Below, piece by piece: positions 1 to 9,125 of a stretch of 64,000 nucleotides of DNA; position 1 is the stretch's first letter, and every line of letters starts with the position of its first letter. A program made the position numbers and the translations under genes. The notes under the pieces are model-generated. The model searched no databases. It was given only the letters and a program-made list of their open reading frames with translations, and had not been told where the DNA came from. The stretch covers positions 62,001 to 126,000 of the forward strand of contig CAWADK010000015.1 in assembly GCA_963780715.1 (NCBI GenBank), written 5' to 3'. The stretch comes from JALORV01 sp963780715 (GTDB lineage Bacteria; Pseudomonadota; Gammaproteobacteria; Burkholderiales; Burkholderiaceae_F).

Positions 1-241
1 CGCTCAGCAGCACGATGAAGAGCGCCACCTGCATCGCATACGCACTGCCGCGCAGCATCGCCGGCAGCGGCAGCAGCAGCGGCACCACCTTCAGGGCGAG
101 CCACGAGCCTCCGGGCCGCAGCGGTGCCAGCATCAGTTCCCAGGACAGTCCGAGAGCGATCAGTGCGAGCCAGGCCGCGATCGACCAGCGCCACGCGCTG
201 GCCTGTCGTGCCGTCGTGCCCGGCAGTGGTCCGAAGGTCAC
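1..241 (-). CDS. DUF2069 family inner-membrane protein (3' end outside window)
   Basis: Only the first 80 codons are inside the window. Translation from the GTG at 241 gives a hydrophobic protein with the segment WELMLAPLRPGGSWLALK followed by VVPLLLPLPAMLRG, which is the hallmark of the DUF2069 family of small (about 110-130 residue) multi-pass membrane proteins of unknown function. The start lies three bases after the wrbA stop in the same direction, so it is probably translated from the wrbA transcript, an arrangement common in Beta- and Gammaproteobacteria. No biochemical role is known. Confidence 0.8.
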   Translation of the reverse strand, partial: MTFGPLPGTTARQASAWRWSIAAWLALIALGLSWELMLAPLRPGGSWLALKVVPLLLPLPAMLRGSAYAMQVALFIVLLS

Positions 242-244
242 GGC

Positions 245-835
245 TCAGGTCGCCAGTTGCAGCGCCGTGCGGGCAAGGCGCGCGCCGAGCGCGTGCGCCA
301 GGCGCCGCTCTTCGTCGGTCAGGACCGGGGGCGCACCGTGGCGGGCCGTGTGACTCGCGCCGTAGGGTGTGCCGCCGCTGCGCGTGGTCATCAGATCAGG
401 TTCCGTGTAGGGAATCCCGAGCAGCAGCATCCCATGGTGCAGCAATGGCAGCATCATCGACAGCAGCGTTGTCTCCTGGCCTCCGTGCAGGCTGCTGGTG
501 GTGCAGAACACCGCCGCGGGCTTCCCCGCCAGCACTCCGGACAACCATAGTCCGGAAGTTCCGTCGAAGAAATGCTTCAGTGGCGCCGCCATGTTGCCGA
601 ACCGCGTCGGCGAGCCGACTGCGAGGCCGCCGCAGGCTTCGAGGTCGGCCAACTCCACGTACGGCGCACCCTCGGCTGGGACTGGCGGCGCGGCGGTCTG
701 CGTGTAGGGCGCCACCGGTGGCACGGTCCGCAGCCTTGCCTGCGCGCCGTCGACACTGTCGACGCCGGCCGCGATGGCTTCTGCCAGGCGGCGTGTGGCG
801 CCGTGGCGCGAGTAGAAAAGTACGAGTATGTCCAC
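245..835 (-). CDS. wrbA: WrbA-type NAD(P)H:quinone oxidoreductase
   Basis: A 196-residue flavodoxin-fold protein. The N-terminal strand plus phosphate-binding loop (residues 4-14, LVLFYSRHGAT) would hold the FMN phosphate, and GSPTRFGNM at about 74-82 is the conserved WrbA motif lining the flavin. The family reduces quinones with two electrons in the cytoplasm, avoiding semiquinone stress. I chose the GTG at 835 because it begins exactly at the conserved first beta strand; a longer open frame upstream shows no family similarity. It is divergent from yihY and is followed by the DUF2069 gene. A TATAAT-like box on the minus strand at 912-917 could drive it. Confidence 0.88.
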   Translation of the reverse strand: MDILVLFYSRHGATRRLAEAIAAGVDSVDGAQARLRTVPPVAPYTQTAAPPVPAEGAPYVELADLEACGGLAVGSPTRFGNMAAPLKHFFDGTSGLWLSGVLAGKPAAVFCTTSSLHGGQETTLLSMMLPLLHHGMLLLGIPYTEPDLMTTRSGGTPYGASHTARHGAPPVLTDEERRLAHALGARLARTALQLAT

Positions 836-911
836 GTGGGCGGGGCCGCACTGCTGCGGCGGTCGGCTCGGGAGGGCGCCGCATGAAGAGGAGCGCGGCG
901 AACGTGGCCGT

Positions 912-917
912 ATTATA
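912..917 (-). promoter_or_regulatory. Candidate -10 box for wrbA
   Basis: Read on the minus strand this is a perfect TATAAT about 75 bases upstream of the wrbA start, in the divergent gap between wrbA and yihY. I see no convincing -35 hexamer at 16-18 bases, so it is only a candidate. Confidence 0.35.
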
Positions 918-970
918 GAAAGCGTTGCCGGATGCCCGGCCTCGCGGGCCGCCGCAGCGTGCCTGGTTCC

Positions 971-2240
971 ATGTCCCGCCTGACCGCCGCCCTCGACAGG
1001 TTTCCCTGGCTGAAGACCGCACGCGAAGCAGCGCTGTTCGCGCATCGGCGTGGGCGCGAAGTGCGCCTGCAGCAGGTCGCCGGAAGCCTGACCTTCACCA
1101 CCGTGCTTTCGATCGTGCCGCTGTTTGCGGTCGCGCTCGCCCTGTTTTCCGTGTTCCCGTACTTCGCGGACTTTCGCGAGGCGTTTCAGTCGCTGGTGCA
1201 AAGGACGCTGCCGGCGCAGATCTCCTCGCACGGTCCTGCGCTACCTCAGCGAGTTCGCGCAGCAGGCGACGCGCCTGACAGCGGCCGGACTGATCTTCCT
1301 CGGCCTGACAGCGCTCGCGATGATCATGACCGTCGATCGCGTGCTCAACGACATCTGGCAGGTGCACGAGCGCCGGCCACTCAGCCAGCGCGTGCTGATC
1401 TACTGGGCGATCATCACGCTGGGGCCGATCGTGATCGGAGCCAGCCTGACCGCGAGTTCGTACCTCTGGTCGCTGTCCGAGGACGCGATCATGCGCACCC
1501 CGGGTTGGCTGCGCCGCCTCATCGACTACGCGCCGGTGGTGCTGAGCGGATTCGCCTACGCCGCGCTGTACGTGTTCGTGCCGAATCGCACCGTGCGCTG
1601 GCGCGATGCACTGATCGGCGGGTTCGTGGCCGCCTTGCTCGCTGAAGTGCTCAAGTCCGCCTTTGGCTACTTCATCGGGAGAGGGGCGGTGCGTTCGATC
1701 TACGGCGCCTTCGCCGCGTTGCCGCTGTTCCTCCTGTGGATGTACCTGTCTTGGTACGCGCTGCTGTTCGGGGCGGCAATCGCAGCGACGCTGCCGCGAA
1801 TGCGGGCGACGCGGTTTTCGGACGAGCTGCGGGCGGGCAACGCCTTCGTCACCGCGCTTGCGCTGATCCGCCAGTCACTCAACGCGCGGCGCAGCGGCAA
1901 CGCTGCCGTCGGCGGGCAGGAACTGGCACGAGGCGCGCGCACCGACCTTGCCGAGGCCGAGCGGCTGCTCGAAAGTCTCGAGCGCCTCGGTTACGTACGC
2001 CGGCTCTCGGCTCCTCGCAGGCGTGGCGAATCGTCCGAATGGATCCTGACCTGCGACCCGCAGACGACGTCGCTGCGTCGTGCCTACGAGCGCTTTGCGA
2101 TCGACCCGGCCAACACGCTGCTTGCGATGGATCGCGAGGGCGTCGGAGCGGTGATGACAGGCTGGATCGCGCGCGACGAGTGGATCAATGCGCCGCTCGA
2201 CCAGAGCCTGCCCGCGGCGGCCGCGAGCGTCACCCACTAG
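971..2240 (+). CDS. yihY: YihY/UPF0761 family membrane protein (frameshifted in this sequence)
   Basis: Inner-membrane protein of the YihY/virulence-factor-BrkB family, once called ribonuclease BN although that activity belongs to another protein. Residues 1-85 (starting MSRLTAALDRF, first membrane helix near VLSIVPLFAVALALFSVF) read in one frame. From about 1228 the family sequence (TVLRYLSEFAQQATRL, then YLWSLS, then LFLLWMYLSWYALLFGA) continues one base later. A single extra base near 1222-1235 explains the break and restores a protein of about 422 residues, the size of family members with the C-terminal winged-helix-like extension seen here after residue 290. The ATG at 971 is chosen over the upstream in-frame start because family similarity begins there. 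Confidence 0.82.
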
Positions 2241-2277
2241 GGCCTGTCCACCGGGTCCGCAGACGGACCGACGAGGT

Positions 2278-2706
2278 TCAGTCGCCGCCGAGCATCTGTT
2301 CAGTCAACGTGTCGGGGCGGCTGCCGAAGCAGCGGTCCAGGGCTTGCCGGAACAGCGGCTCCTCCGGTGCGACCGTGGCGAACAACGTCATCGACGAGCG
2401 GAACTTCAGGTCGTCGGGCGATCCGAAAATCTCGTGCACTGTCCTGTTGCGGACGTCCAGCACTAGGCGCGTGCACTCGCGCAGCCGCGCTCCGAGCACA
2501 GGATGCGCGAGATACGCCTCGGCCTCGGCACGGCCCACGAGGCCGAAGTGCTCGGCCATCGCGCTGCGACCGAGTCCCCGCAACTGCGGAAATATGAACC
2601 ACATCCAGTGGCTCGCCTTGGCGCCGGCGGCAAGCTCAGCGCGCACACGCTCGTAGACCGGAGCCTGTGCGACGACGAAGCGCTCGAGGTCGAACGGCAT
2701 TTTCAC
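2278..2706 (-). CDS. DUF1810 family protein
   Basis: A 142-residue soluble protein matching the DUF1810 (calpastatin-like) family. It starts with the typical FDLERFVVAQ, followed by SHWMWFIFPQLRGLG and YLAHPVLGARLRECT, and ends in the conserved region around FGSPDDLKFRSSMTLF. The length is normal. No enzymatic role is established. It is last in a leftward five-gene run (metY, hydrolase, LysE, Mpo1-like, this gene), 21 bases after its upstream neighbour, so co-transcription is plausible. Confidence 0.85.
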   Translation of the reverse strand: MKMPFDLERFVVAQAPVYERVRAELAAGAKASHWMWFIFPQLRGLGRSAMAEHFGLVGRAEAEAYLAHPVLGARLRECTRLVLDVRNRTVHEIFGSPDDLKFRSSMTLFATVAPEEPLFRQALDRCFGSRPDTLTEQMLGGD

Positions 2707-2727
2707 GGCGCCGACGGTCCGCTGTGG

Positions 2728-3051
2728 CTAGAACGGGATCTTCCCGGTCAGGATGTCCTTGTACATCACCCAGTCGCCGACGAGGCTGAAGAGCGGCTGC
2801 CGGAATGTCGCGGGCCGATTCTTCTCGAACCCGAAGTGACCGATCCAGGCGAAGCCATAGCCGCTCACCAGCGCGACGAGCAGCCACCGCGGATCGCTGA
2901 CGATGGCGAGCGCGAGGAACACCAGTGCGAGGGTCGAGCCGACGAAGTGCAGGCGGCGGCAGGTGCGGTTGCTGTGCTCCGAGAGATAGAACGGGTAGAA
3001 GTCCGCGAACCGCTCGTAGCGGCGGGCAGGGGCGTTGGAACTCGTGTTCAT
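2728..3051 (-). CDS. DUF962/Mpo1-like small membrane protein
   Basis: A 107-residue protein with the DUF962 signature: FYPFYLSEHSN near the N-terminus, RRLHFVGSTLA with the conserved His, two hydrophobic helices (about 38-51 and 56-70), then GHFGFEKNRPATF and a closing WVMYKDILTGKIPF. Yeast Mpo1, a member of the wider family, is an Fe(II)-dependent dioxygenase of 2-hydroxy fatty acids, and the two conserved His positions (35 and 72) are present here; activity in this organism is inference. The ATG at 3051 is used because the longer open frame upstream lacks similarity and overlaps lysE. Confidence 0.82.
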   Translation of the reverse strand: MNTSSNAPARRYERFADFYPFYLSEHSNRTCRRLHFVGSTLALVFLALAIVSDPRWLLVALVSGYGFAWIGHFGFEKNRPATFRQPLFSLVGDWVMYKDILTGKIPF

Positions 3052-3095
3052 CGTGGGTCGAGGGCCGATCGAGGGGAAAGCGAACTCTAGCGCCT

Positions 3096-3731
3096 TCAGC
3101 GCGTAACGCTCATGACCAGCGCCGCCGCGCCGAGCACGAGCGTACCGGCGATGCGATCGGTCCAGCGCGCGTAGCGCTCGTCGGTGGCAATGCGCCGCGC
3201 GCGCGAGGCGAGCCAGCCGTAGCCGGCGAGGATGAAGAACTCCGGGATGATCGAACCGGCCGCGAGCCACATCATCTGCGGGCCGATCGACAACCGCGCG
3301 TCGACGAACTGCGGCAGGATGGCGACGAAGAAGATCAGCGTCTTCGGGTTCGCCAGCTGCAATGTGAGTCCAGCGAAGTAGAGGTCACGCGGCGCGTTGC
3401 CGCGCGCGCCGGCTGTCGACACGGTGATCGGCGACGACCGGCCGAAGATCGCCGACAGCCCGACATACACCAGGTAGGCGGCGCCGACCCACTTCACTGC
3501 CGTGAAGAACTCGCGCGAGGCAGCGAGGACAGCACCTAGTGCGGTGGCGGAGATCGCGAAGTAGATGGCGTTGGCGCTGAGGATGCCGAGGCTCGCCCAG
3601 GTCGAGCGCCGCGCGCCGTGCGCGAGGCCGCAGGCGATGACCAGCATGACCGCCGGCCCCGGCGACAGGGACAGCGCCATTTCCGTGAGCACGTACAGCC
3701 AGTACGTGTCCCAGTTGACGGCATTCAGCAA
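3096..3731 (-). CDS. LysE/RhtB family amino-acid exporter
   Basis: A 211-residue membrane protein with about six hydrophobic segments and the LysE-family signature SLSPGPAVMLVIACG near residues 20-36, followed by LASLGIL-type helix sequence and the conserved AYLVYVGLSAI around residue 80. Members export lysine, homoserine, threonine or related compounds by proton antiport. The substrate cannot be assigned here, but the position just downstream of metY and a hydrolase makes an amino-acid-related role plausible. Its start is 16 bases from the hydrolase stop. Confidence 0.87.
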   Translation of the reverse strand: MLNAVNWDTYWLYVLTEMALSLSPGPAVMLVIACGLAHGARRSTWASLGILSANAIYFAISATALGAVLAASREFFTAVKWVGAAYLVYVGLSAIFGRSSPITVSTAGARGNAPRDLYFAGLTLQLANPKTLIFFVAILPQFVDARLSIGPQMMWLAAGSIIPEFFILAGYGWLASRARRIATDERYARWTDRIAGTLVLGAAALVMSVTR

Positions 3732-3747
3732 TGCGCGCGTCCCTGCC

Positions 3748-4593
3748 TCAGCCGGCGTGAGCGGCCGCAGGTGCGAACACGCGGGCGGCGAAGTCCTTGA
3801 GCGCCTTGAGGACCTGGTCCGGCCGCTCGGCCATCAGCGAGTGCCCGCCGCCATCGATCGGCACGACGGTCGCGTCGGGACAGGCTTCGATCAGCGCCTG
3901 CGCGGCACGCGGCGGCGTCATCACGTCCTGGCTGCCCAGGACGAACAGTGCCGGGCAGGGGAGCGACCGGGCAGCGTCGAGTCCGCCGGCGTAGGCGTTG
4001 CACGCCGCAAAGTCGAGCGGCAGCACGTCGGGCCCGTCGCGGCGCGCGATGCGCTGCATCAGCCGCAGGTTCTGCCAGGCATTCGAGAAGCCCGGTCCCG
4101 GACTGCAGGGCTTGCGCTCGAAGGCAGCGAGCGCGGCGCTGTGCGACCAGACATTGATCATGTCCAGTGCCTGCGGCACGTCGCTGCGCGTGGCCACGAG
4201 CAGCGCGTCGGACACGCGCATCGGGAACGCGGCCGCGACCAGCGCCACTCCCCGGGCGCGTTCGGGCATGCGGCGCGCCAGCTCGAGCGCGATCAGCGAT
4301 CCCATGCTGTGGCCGACCAGCAGCAGCTGCGTGGCACCGGCAGCCAGCACGCCGTCGCGCAGGCCATCGGCCATCGCTTCGACGGTGGCGAGCGCCGGAC
4401 CTTCGCTGCGCATGTGTCCCGGCAGATCGAACGCCAGGACACTATGGCCATGATGGGCGAGGTAGCGGCTCTGCAGGATCCAGACGCTGTGATCGTGCTG
4501 GGCGCCATGAATGAAGACGACGGTCGGCCGCGCCGGGTCAAATGGGCGGCCGCCGGTGTAGGCATACAGGCGCGGCGAGGTGTCGAGGAACAT
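3748..4593 (-). CDS. Alpha/beta-fold hydrolase
   Basis: A 281-residue alpha/beta hydrolase. The oxyanion strand VVFIHGAQHDHSVW is at 25-38, DLPGHMRSEG at 56-65, the nucleophile elbow GHSMGS at 94-99 (Ser96), and a late acidic residue and His (GSQDVMTP; GGGHSLMAERP near 250) complete the triad. It resembles carboxylesterase or lyase-type members with no assigned substrate. It lies only 2 bases after metY, a tight coupling suggesting co-translation. MetX-type homoserine acyltransferases share this fold but are longer and carry other motifs, so I do not call it metX. Confidence 0.82.
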   Translation of the reverse strand: MFLDTSPRLYAYTGGRPFDPARPTVVFIHGAQHDHSVWILQSRYLAHHGHSVLAFDLPGHMRSEGPALATVEAMADGLRDGVLAAGATQLLLVGHSMGSLIALELARRMPERARGVALVAAAFPMRVSDALLVATRSDVPQALDMINVWSHSAALAAFERKPCSPGPGFSNAWQNLRLMQRIARRDGPDVLPLDFAACNAYAGGLDAARSLPCPALFVLGSQDVMTPPRAAQALIEACPDATVVPIDGGGHSLMAERPDQVLKALKDFAARVFAPAAAHAG

Positions 4594-4595
4594 CG

Positions 4596-5891
4596 TCAGC
4601 CCACCTTCTGCGCACGCTTCAGCGCCTGGGCAAGATCCTCGAGCAGGTCGGCCGGATCCTCGAGGCCCACCGATAGGCGGATCGTGCCCTGCGTGATGCC
4701 GGCCGCCGCGAGTTCGTCGTCCGGCACGCGGAAGTGCGTCGTCGACGCGGGATGGATCACCAGCGACTTCGCATCGCCGACGTTGGCCAGGTGCGAGAAG
4801 ACACGCAATGCTTCGACAAAGGCGCGCCCGGCGGCGCGCGTGCCCTTGAGGTTGAAACTGAACACGGCGCCACAGCCGCGCGGCAGCAGGCGCTGCGCCA
4901 GCGCCCGGTCGGGGTGCGACTCCAGCTCCGGGTAGGCGACTGACTCGACGGCCGCGTGCGCAGCGAGGAACTGCACGACCGCGCGCGCATTCTCGACATG
5001 CCGCGCCATGCGCAGCGGCAGCGTCTCGATCCCCTGCAGCAGCAGGAAAGCCGTATGCGCGCTCATGCAGGCGCCGAAGTCGCGCAGGCCCTCGCGCCGC
5101 GCGCGCAGCAGGAACGGCGCGACCGTGCTTTCCTCGGCGAAGTTCATGCCGTGGAAGCCGGCGTAGGGCTCGGTGATCGTCGGAAATTTCCCGCTCGCCA
5201 GCCAGTCGAAGGTGCCGCCGTCGACCAGCACGCCGCCGATCGCCACGCCATGACCACCGAGAAATTTCGTGGCGGAGTGATAGACGAGATCGGCGCCGTG
5301 ATCGAACGGGGTCATCAGCCAGGGCGTCGTGAACGTCGAGTCCACCAGCAGCGGCACGCCGTGTTCGTGCGCGATGCTGCTGACGGCCGGGATGTCCAGC
5401 ACGTCGAGCCCCGGGTTGCCAAGCGTCTCGCCGAACAGCAGCCGCGTGTTCGGGCGGACGGCCGCGCGCCAGGCGCCGAGGTCGCGCGGATTGACGAAGG
5501 ATGTCTCGATGCCGAAGCGCGCCAGCGTGTAGGCGAGCAGATTATGCGAGCCGCCGTAGAGCGCGCGGCTGGCGACAATGTGCCCGCCGGCGCCCATCAG
5601 GGTAACGATCGCCAGGTGCAGCGCCGCCTGGCCGCTCGCGGTGGCGATCGCGCCGACGCCTTGCTCGAGCGCCGCCATGCGCTCTTCGAACACCGCCACG
5701 GTCGGATTGGAAATGCGCGAGTAGACATGTCCGGCGCGCTCCATGTTGAAGAGCGCCGCCGCGTGGTCGGAGTCCTCGAACACGAACGAGGTGGTGGCGT
5801 AGATCGGTACGGCGCGTGCTCCGGTCGTCGGGTCCGGCGGCTGGCCGGCATGCAGCGCGAGGGTGTCGAAACCTGGGTAGCGGACGGTCAT
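4596..5891 (-). CDS. metY: O-acetylhomoserine (thiol)-lyase / sulfhydrylase
   Basis: A 431-residue PLP enzyme of the Cys/Met metabolism family. N-terminal FDTLALHAGQPPDPTTGARAVPI is typical of MetY; SRISNPTVAVFE binds PLP phosphate from the neighbouring subunit, and the Schiff-base lysine is K209 in SATKFLGGHG. Family members make homocysteine from O-acetylhomoserine and sulfide (or cysteine-type products). The genome also carries metZ at 32.2 kb, so two homologous sulfhydrylases coexist; the length of 431 against about 400 favours MetY here. First gene of a leftward run. Confidence 0.88.
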   Translation of the reverse strand: MTVRYPGFDTLALHAGQPPDPTTGARAVPIYATTSFVFEDSDHAAALFNMERAGHVYSRISNPTVAVFEERMAALEQGVGAIATASGQAALHLAIVTLMGAGGHIVASRALYGGSHNLLAYTLARFGIETSFVNPRDLGAWRAAVRPNTRLLFGETLGNPGLDVLDIPAVSSIAHEHGVPLLVDSTFTTPWLMTPFDHGADLVYHSATKFLGGHGVAIGGVLVDGGTFDWLASGKFPTITEPYAGFHGMNFAEESTVAPFLLRARREGLRDFGACMSAHTAFLLLQGIETLPLRMARHVENARAVVQFLAAHAAVESVAYPELESHPDRALAQRLLPRGCGAVFSFNLKGTRAAGRAFVEALRVFSHLANVGDAKSLVIHPASTTHFRVPDDELAAAGITQGTIRLSVGLEDPADLLEDLAQALKRAQKVG

Positions 5892-5997
5892 GGGAGTCGC
5901 GGTAAGCGCATCGAGGAAGTGATGATGCCAGTCTCTCGCCGCGCGCCCCCTCGGTGATCAGGCCCCGCGTTCGCGCCGCTACACTTGCGCGCCAACG

Positions 5998-6948
5998 ATG
6001 GACACACGCGCCGCGCTATATCCGACGATCGAGCCGCACGACAGCGGCATGCTGGCGCTCGACGACATCCACACGATGTACTGGGAGTCGGTCGGTAATC
6101 CGGCCGGGGTGCCGGTGCTGTTCCTTCACGGCGGACCGGGCGGTGGCTGCTCGCCCGAACACCGACGCTTCTTCGATCCGGATTTTTTTCGTGTGGTGCT
6201 GTTCGACCAGCGCGGCGCCGGCGCCTCCACGCCGCTGGGCGAAGTGCAGTCGAACACGACGCAGCAGCTGGTCGCTGACATCGAGCTGCTGCGCGAGTAC
6301 CTCGGCATCGATCGCTGGCTGGTGTTCGGCGGCTCCTGGGGCAGCACGCTCGGGCTCGCGTACGGGCAGGCGCATCCGCAGCGGTGCCGCGGCTTCCTGT
6401 TGCGCGGGATCTTTCTCGGGCGGCCGCAGGAGATCGAGTGGTTCATGGTCGGGCTGCGGCAGATTTTCCCCGAGGTCTGGCAGAAGTTCGCCAGCATGCT
6501 GCCGGAAGAAGAGCGCGGCGACCTGCTGCGTGGCTACCTCAAGCGACTGTTCGACCCTGACCCCCGCGTGCACGTTGCCTATGCGCGTGCGTGGAGCGAA
6601 TACGAAGGTGCGTGCTCGACGCTGCTGCCGAATCCGGAACTGGTGCGGCACTTCGCCAACGAAGCGCTCGGGCTGGCGCGGCTGGAAGCGCATTACTTCG
6701 CGCATCGCTGCTTCCTCGCGCCGGACCAGTTGCTGCGCAACATGGACCGTCTGCAGCGGCATCCGGCCTCGATCGTGCACTCGCGTTACGACATGGTGTG
6801 CCCGATTTTGAGCGCGGATGAACTGGCGCGCGCCTGGCCGACGGCGCGCTACACGATCGTGCCCGACGCCGGGCACTCGGTGTGGGAACCGGCGGTTCGC
6901 GCGACGGTGGTCGCCGAACTCGAGCGCTTCAAGTCCCTGTTGGGCTGA
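5998..6948 (+). CDS. pip: Proline iminopeptidase
   Basis: A 316-residue S33-family peptidase that removes N-terminal proline from peptides in the cytoplasm. The oxyanion motif HGGPGGGCSPEHRRFFDP is at 44-61, DQRGAGAST at 70-78, the nucleophile in GGSWGS is Ser113, the acid lies in the HSRYDMVCP stretch near 265-273, and the His is in PDAGHSVWEP near 297. Length matches the monomeric proteobacterial type. The ATG at 5998 fits the family N-terminus (LYPTIEPHDSGMLALDD). It stands divergent to metY; a TACACT box at 5980-5985 would place transcription start only a few bases before the ATG. Confidence 0.93.
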   Translation: MDTRAALYPTIEPHDSGMLALDDIHTMYWESVGNPAGVPVLFLHGGPGGGCSPEHRRFFDPDFFRVVLFDQRGAGASTPLGEVQSNTTQQLVADIELLREYLGIDRWLVFGGSWGSTLGLAYGQAHPQRCRGFLLRGIFLGRPQEIEWFMVGLRQIFPEVWQKFASMLPEEERGDLLRGYLKRLFDPDPRVHVAYARAWSEYEGACSTLLPNPELVRHFANEALGLARLEAHYFAHRCFLAPDQLLRNMDRLQRHPASIVHSRYDMVCPILSADELARAWPTARYTIVPDAGHSVWEPAVRATVVAELERFKSLLG

Positions 6949-6956
6949 CCGGCCGC

Positions 6957-7742
6957 ATGCCCCGCTTCGCCGCCAACATCAGCCTGCTGTATCCCGAACA
7001 CGCGCTTCTGGACCGCATCGGCGCGGCGGCGCATGACGGCTTTGCGGCGGTGGAAGTGCAGGGCCCTTATTCCGCGGAGGCCGGCGAGTTCCGTCGTGCG
7101 CTGCAGGACTCCCGGACCCGGCTGGTGCTGATGAATGCGCCTGTCGGCGACTTTGCCGGCGGCGAAAGAGGGCTCGCGGCGCTGCCGGGCCGCGAACGGG
7201 AGTTCGACGCTTCGATCGAGCGGGCGCTGGACTACGCCAGGGTCGTGGGTGCCCCGCGCGTTCATGTGATGGCCGGGGCGCCGCCGGCCGAGGCCGTGCC
7301 GGCGGACGCGCTCGCCACCTACGCGCGCAATATCGCGCGGGCCTGCAACCGGCTCGGTGAGCACGGAATCGACGTCATGATCGAGCCGATCAACCCGCGC
7401 GACATGCCAGGTTACTTTCTCGACCGGCTGCCGCTGGCTCTGGAAGTGATCGACCGCTTGCCTGCGCCCAAGCCGCAACTGCAGTTCGACTTCTATCACC
7501 TGCAGATCATCGGCGGCGACGTCACGCAGCACTTTGCCCGGCAGCGGTCACGGGTTGGCCACGTCCAGATCGCGGGCGTCCCGGAACGGCACGAGCCCGA
7601 CACCGGCGAAGTGAACTACGGGTTCGTCTTCCGCGAGCTGGACCGGCTGGGCTACGAGGGCTGGGTCGGCTGCGAATACCGGCCGCGCAGGCCCGGGCCG
7701 GGTGGCACATCCGCGGGATTGGGCTGGCTGCGCCGGCTCTGA
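6957..7742 (+). CDS. Hydroxypyruvate isomerase family protein (TIM barrel)
   Basis: A 261-residue xylose-isomerase-like TIM barrel. It opens with MPRFAANISLLY, has the family's IEPINPRDMPGYF (metal-binding Glu) near residues 141-153, QFDFYHLQIIGGD near 182-194, HVQIAGVPERHEPDTGE near 202-218 and a last Glu in GCEYRP. These are the conserved Hyi/OtnI stretches. The family interconverts hydroxypyruvate and tartronate semialdehyde or 2-oxo-tetronates; no glyoxylate or tetronate genes are nearby, so the substrate stays open. It begins 8 bases after pip and may share its transcript. Confidence 0.85.
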   Translation: MPRFAANISLLYPEHALLDRIGAAAHDGFAAVEVQGPYSAEAGEFRRALQDSRTRLVLMNAPVGDFAGGERGLAALPGREREFDASIERALDYARVVGAPRVHVMAGAPPAEAVPADALATYARNIARACNRLGEHGIDVMIEPINPRDMPGYFLDRLPLALEVIDRLPAPKPQLQFDFYHLQIIGGDVTQHFARQRSRVGHVQIAGVPERHEPDTGEVNYGFVFRELDRLGYEGWVGCEYRPRRPGPGGTSAGLGWLRRL

Positions 7743-7749
7743 ATTTTCC

Positions 7750-7778
7750 TTGTTCGGTCGCAGGTGTCCGTCTAGGAT
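7750..7778 (+). promoter_or_regulatory. Sigma70-like promoter for the CBS-domain gene
   Basis: TTGTTC at 7750-7755 and TAGGAT at 7773-7778 are separated by 17 bases and end 42 bases upstream of the CBS gene ATG. Spacing is ideal and the hexamers match 4 of 6 or better; no experimental support. Confidence 0.5.
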
Positions 7779-7820
7779 CGCTCAGAAGCAAGGCCGCGGA
7801 ACGGCAACCCGGAGAAGACC

Positions 7821-8276
7821 ATGAAAGTCAGCGACATCCTGCGCGTCAAGGGCACGGCGCTCTACACCGTCACTCCGGATACGCCACTTGCCAAGGCGGT
7901 TGCACTCATGGCCGAGCAGGACATCGGGTCGTCCGTCGTCATGGAGTACGGCGAACTGGTGGGCATGCTCACCTTTCGTGAGGTCATCAACCGCATCCAT
8001 GCCAATGGGGGCAGCGTGGGTGAGGTCAGCGTGCGCAAGGTCATGGACGATGCACCGCTGACCGTCACACCGGAGACCGAGGTCATGGAGGTGCGCCGGC
8101 TGATGCTCGAGCGGCACGCGCGCTACCTCCCCGTGCTCGACGGCCGCACGCTGGTCGGCGTCATTTCCTTCTACGACGTGGCGCGCGCGGTGCTCGAGGA
8201 GCAGAGCTTCGAGAACCGCATGCTCAAGGCCTACATCCGCGACTGGCCTGAACCCGAGGACGTCCGCACGAACTGA
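7821..8276 (+). CDS. Tandem CBS-domain protein
   Basis: A 151-residue protein made almost wholly of two CBS motifs: residues about 8-62 (VTPDTPLAKAVALMAEQDIGSSVV) and about 72-128 (VTPETEVMEVRRLMLERHARYLPVLDG). Paired CBS motifs form a Bateman module that usually binds adenosyl ligands such as AMP, ATP or SAM and regulates a partner. No catalytic or channel domain is fused, so the target is unknown. A good ribosome site (GGAGAAG) lies 5 bases before the ATG, and a promoter candidate lies 42 bases upstream. Confidence 0.88.
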   Translation: MKVSDILRVKGTALYTVTPDTPLAKAVALMAEQDIGSSVVMEYGELVGMLTFREVINRIHANGGSVGEVSVRKVMDDAPLTVTPETEVMEVRRLMLERHARYLPVLDGRTLVGVISFYDVARAVLEEQSFENRMLKAYIRDWPEPEDVRTN

Positions 8277-8357
8277 TCCTCGGGCGCTTGCCGCCTGACG
8301 GCATCGCTTGCTGCGCGCCGTGCGGCCGCTGCGGCGCCGTTCAGTCAGAAAGCACCC

Positions 8358-9125
8358 ATGAGTGGGACGAGTGCGCTTACCGAACGCGTCTGGTCAGCGC
8401 ACGGCGACGCCTGGCAGGCCGAGGGGCGGCTGCGGCAGTCACTCGGTGGCGGAGCTGCTGAGTTGCCGGGCATCCGCTTGATGGCATCCGGCCTGCCGCA
8501 TGCGCAATGGAACAACGGTGATGTCACCGATCCTGCGCGCCTCGACGTCGAAGCCGTACGTGCGTGGTATGCGGCACGGGCTGGCGGTAACGGCGTGCCC
8601 TGGGGCATATGCGTCCCCGCGGGCAGCCCGTTCGCGCGCGGGCGACATGTGTTCCGCAAGCGCTGCATGGCTCTGCTGCCGGAACGATTCCGGGCGGTCC
8701 GCGCATCCTCTGGAGTCGCGGTCGGCGAGGCGCTGCCCGCGGACCTCGCCACCTTCGCGCGGATCGACGCCGCCGCTTTCGCGGGCACAGTCGAGCAGAC
8801 CCTTCCCTGGGTCGCGCCCCACTTTGGGGCTACGGGCTTCACCGTGGCTTTGGCGAGGCTCGACGGCGAACCGGTGGGTGTCGCCACGGCGATTCACACC
8901 GACGATCGTGCGGGACCGAGTGTTGGCATCTTCGGTGTAGGAGTGCTCGAACACGCGCGGCGGCGTGGGATCGGCGGTGCAATGACTTCATGGCTGCTTG
9001 AGATGGTTCTTGCCCAGGGCGCCACGCTCGCGCATCTCAATCCCGACAGTGAACCGGCGGCACGCCTGTATGCGCGGCTCGGATTCGTCGAAACCGAAGG
9101 GCTCGACGTCTACTGCGACCTTTAG
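8358..9125 (+). CDS. GNAT family N-acetyltransferase
   Basis: A 255-residue protein whose C-terminal half is a GNAT fold. The acetyl-CoA pyrophosphate loop reads EHARRRGIGGAMTSWLL (about 195-211), followed by AHLNPDSEPAARLYARLGFVE, the typical last strand-helix pair. The N-terminal about 110 residues look like a degenerate second GNAT lobe, as in tandem GNAT proteins. The acceptor substrate cannot be told from sequence or neighbours. The gene stands alone between the CBS gene and a 298-base gap. Confidence 0.75.
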   Translation: MSGTSALTERVWSAHGDAWQAEGRLRQSLGGGAAELPGIRLMASGLPHAQWNNGDVTDPARLDVEAVRAWYAARAGGNGVPWGICVPAGSPFARGRHVFRKRCMALLPERFRAVRASSGVAVGEALPADLATFARIDAAAFAGTVEQTLPWVAPHFGATGFTVALARLDGEPVGVATAIHTDDRAGPSVGIFGVGVLEHARRRGIGGAMTSWLLEMVLAQGATLAHLNPDSEPAARLYARLGFVETEGLDVYCDL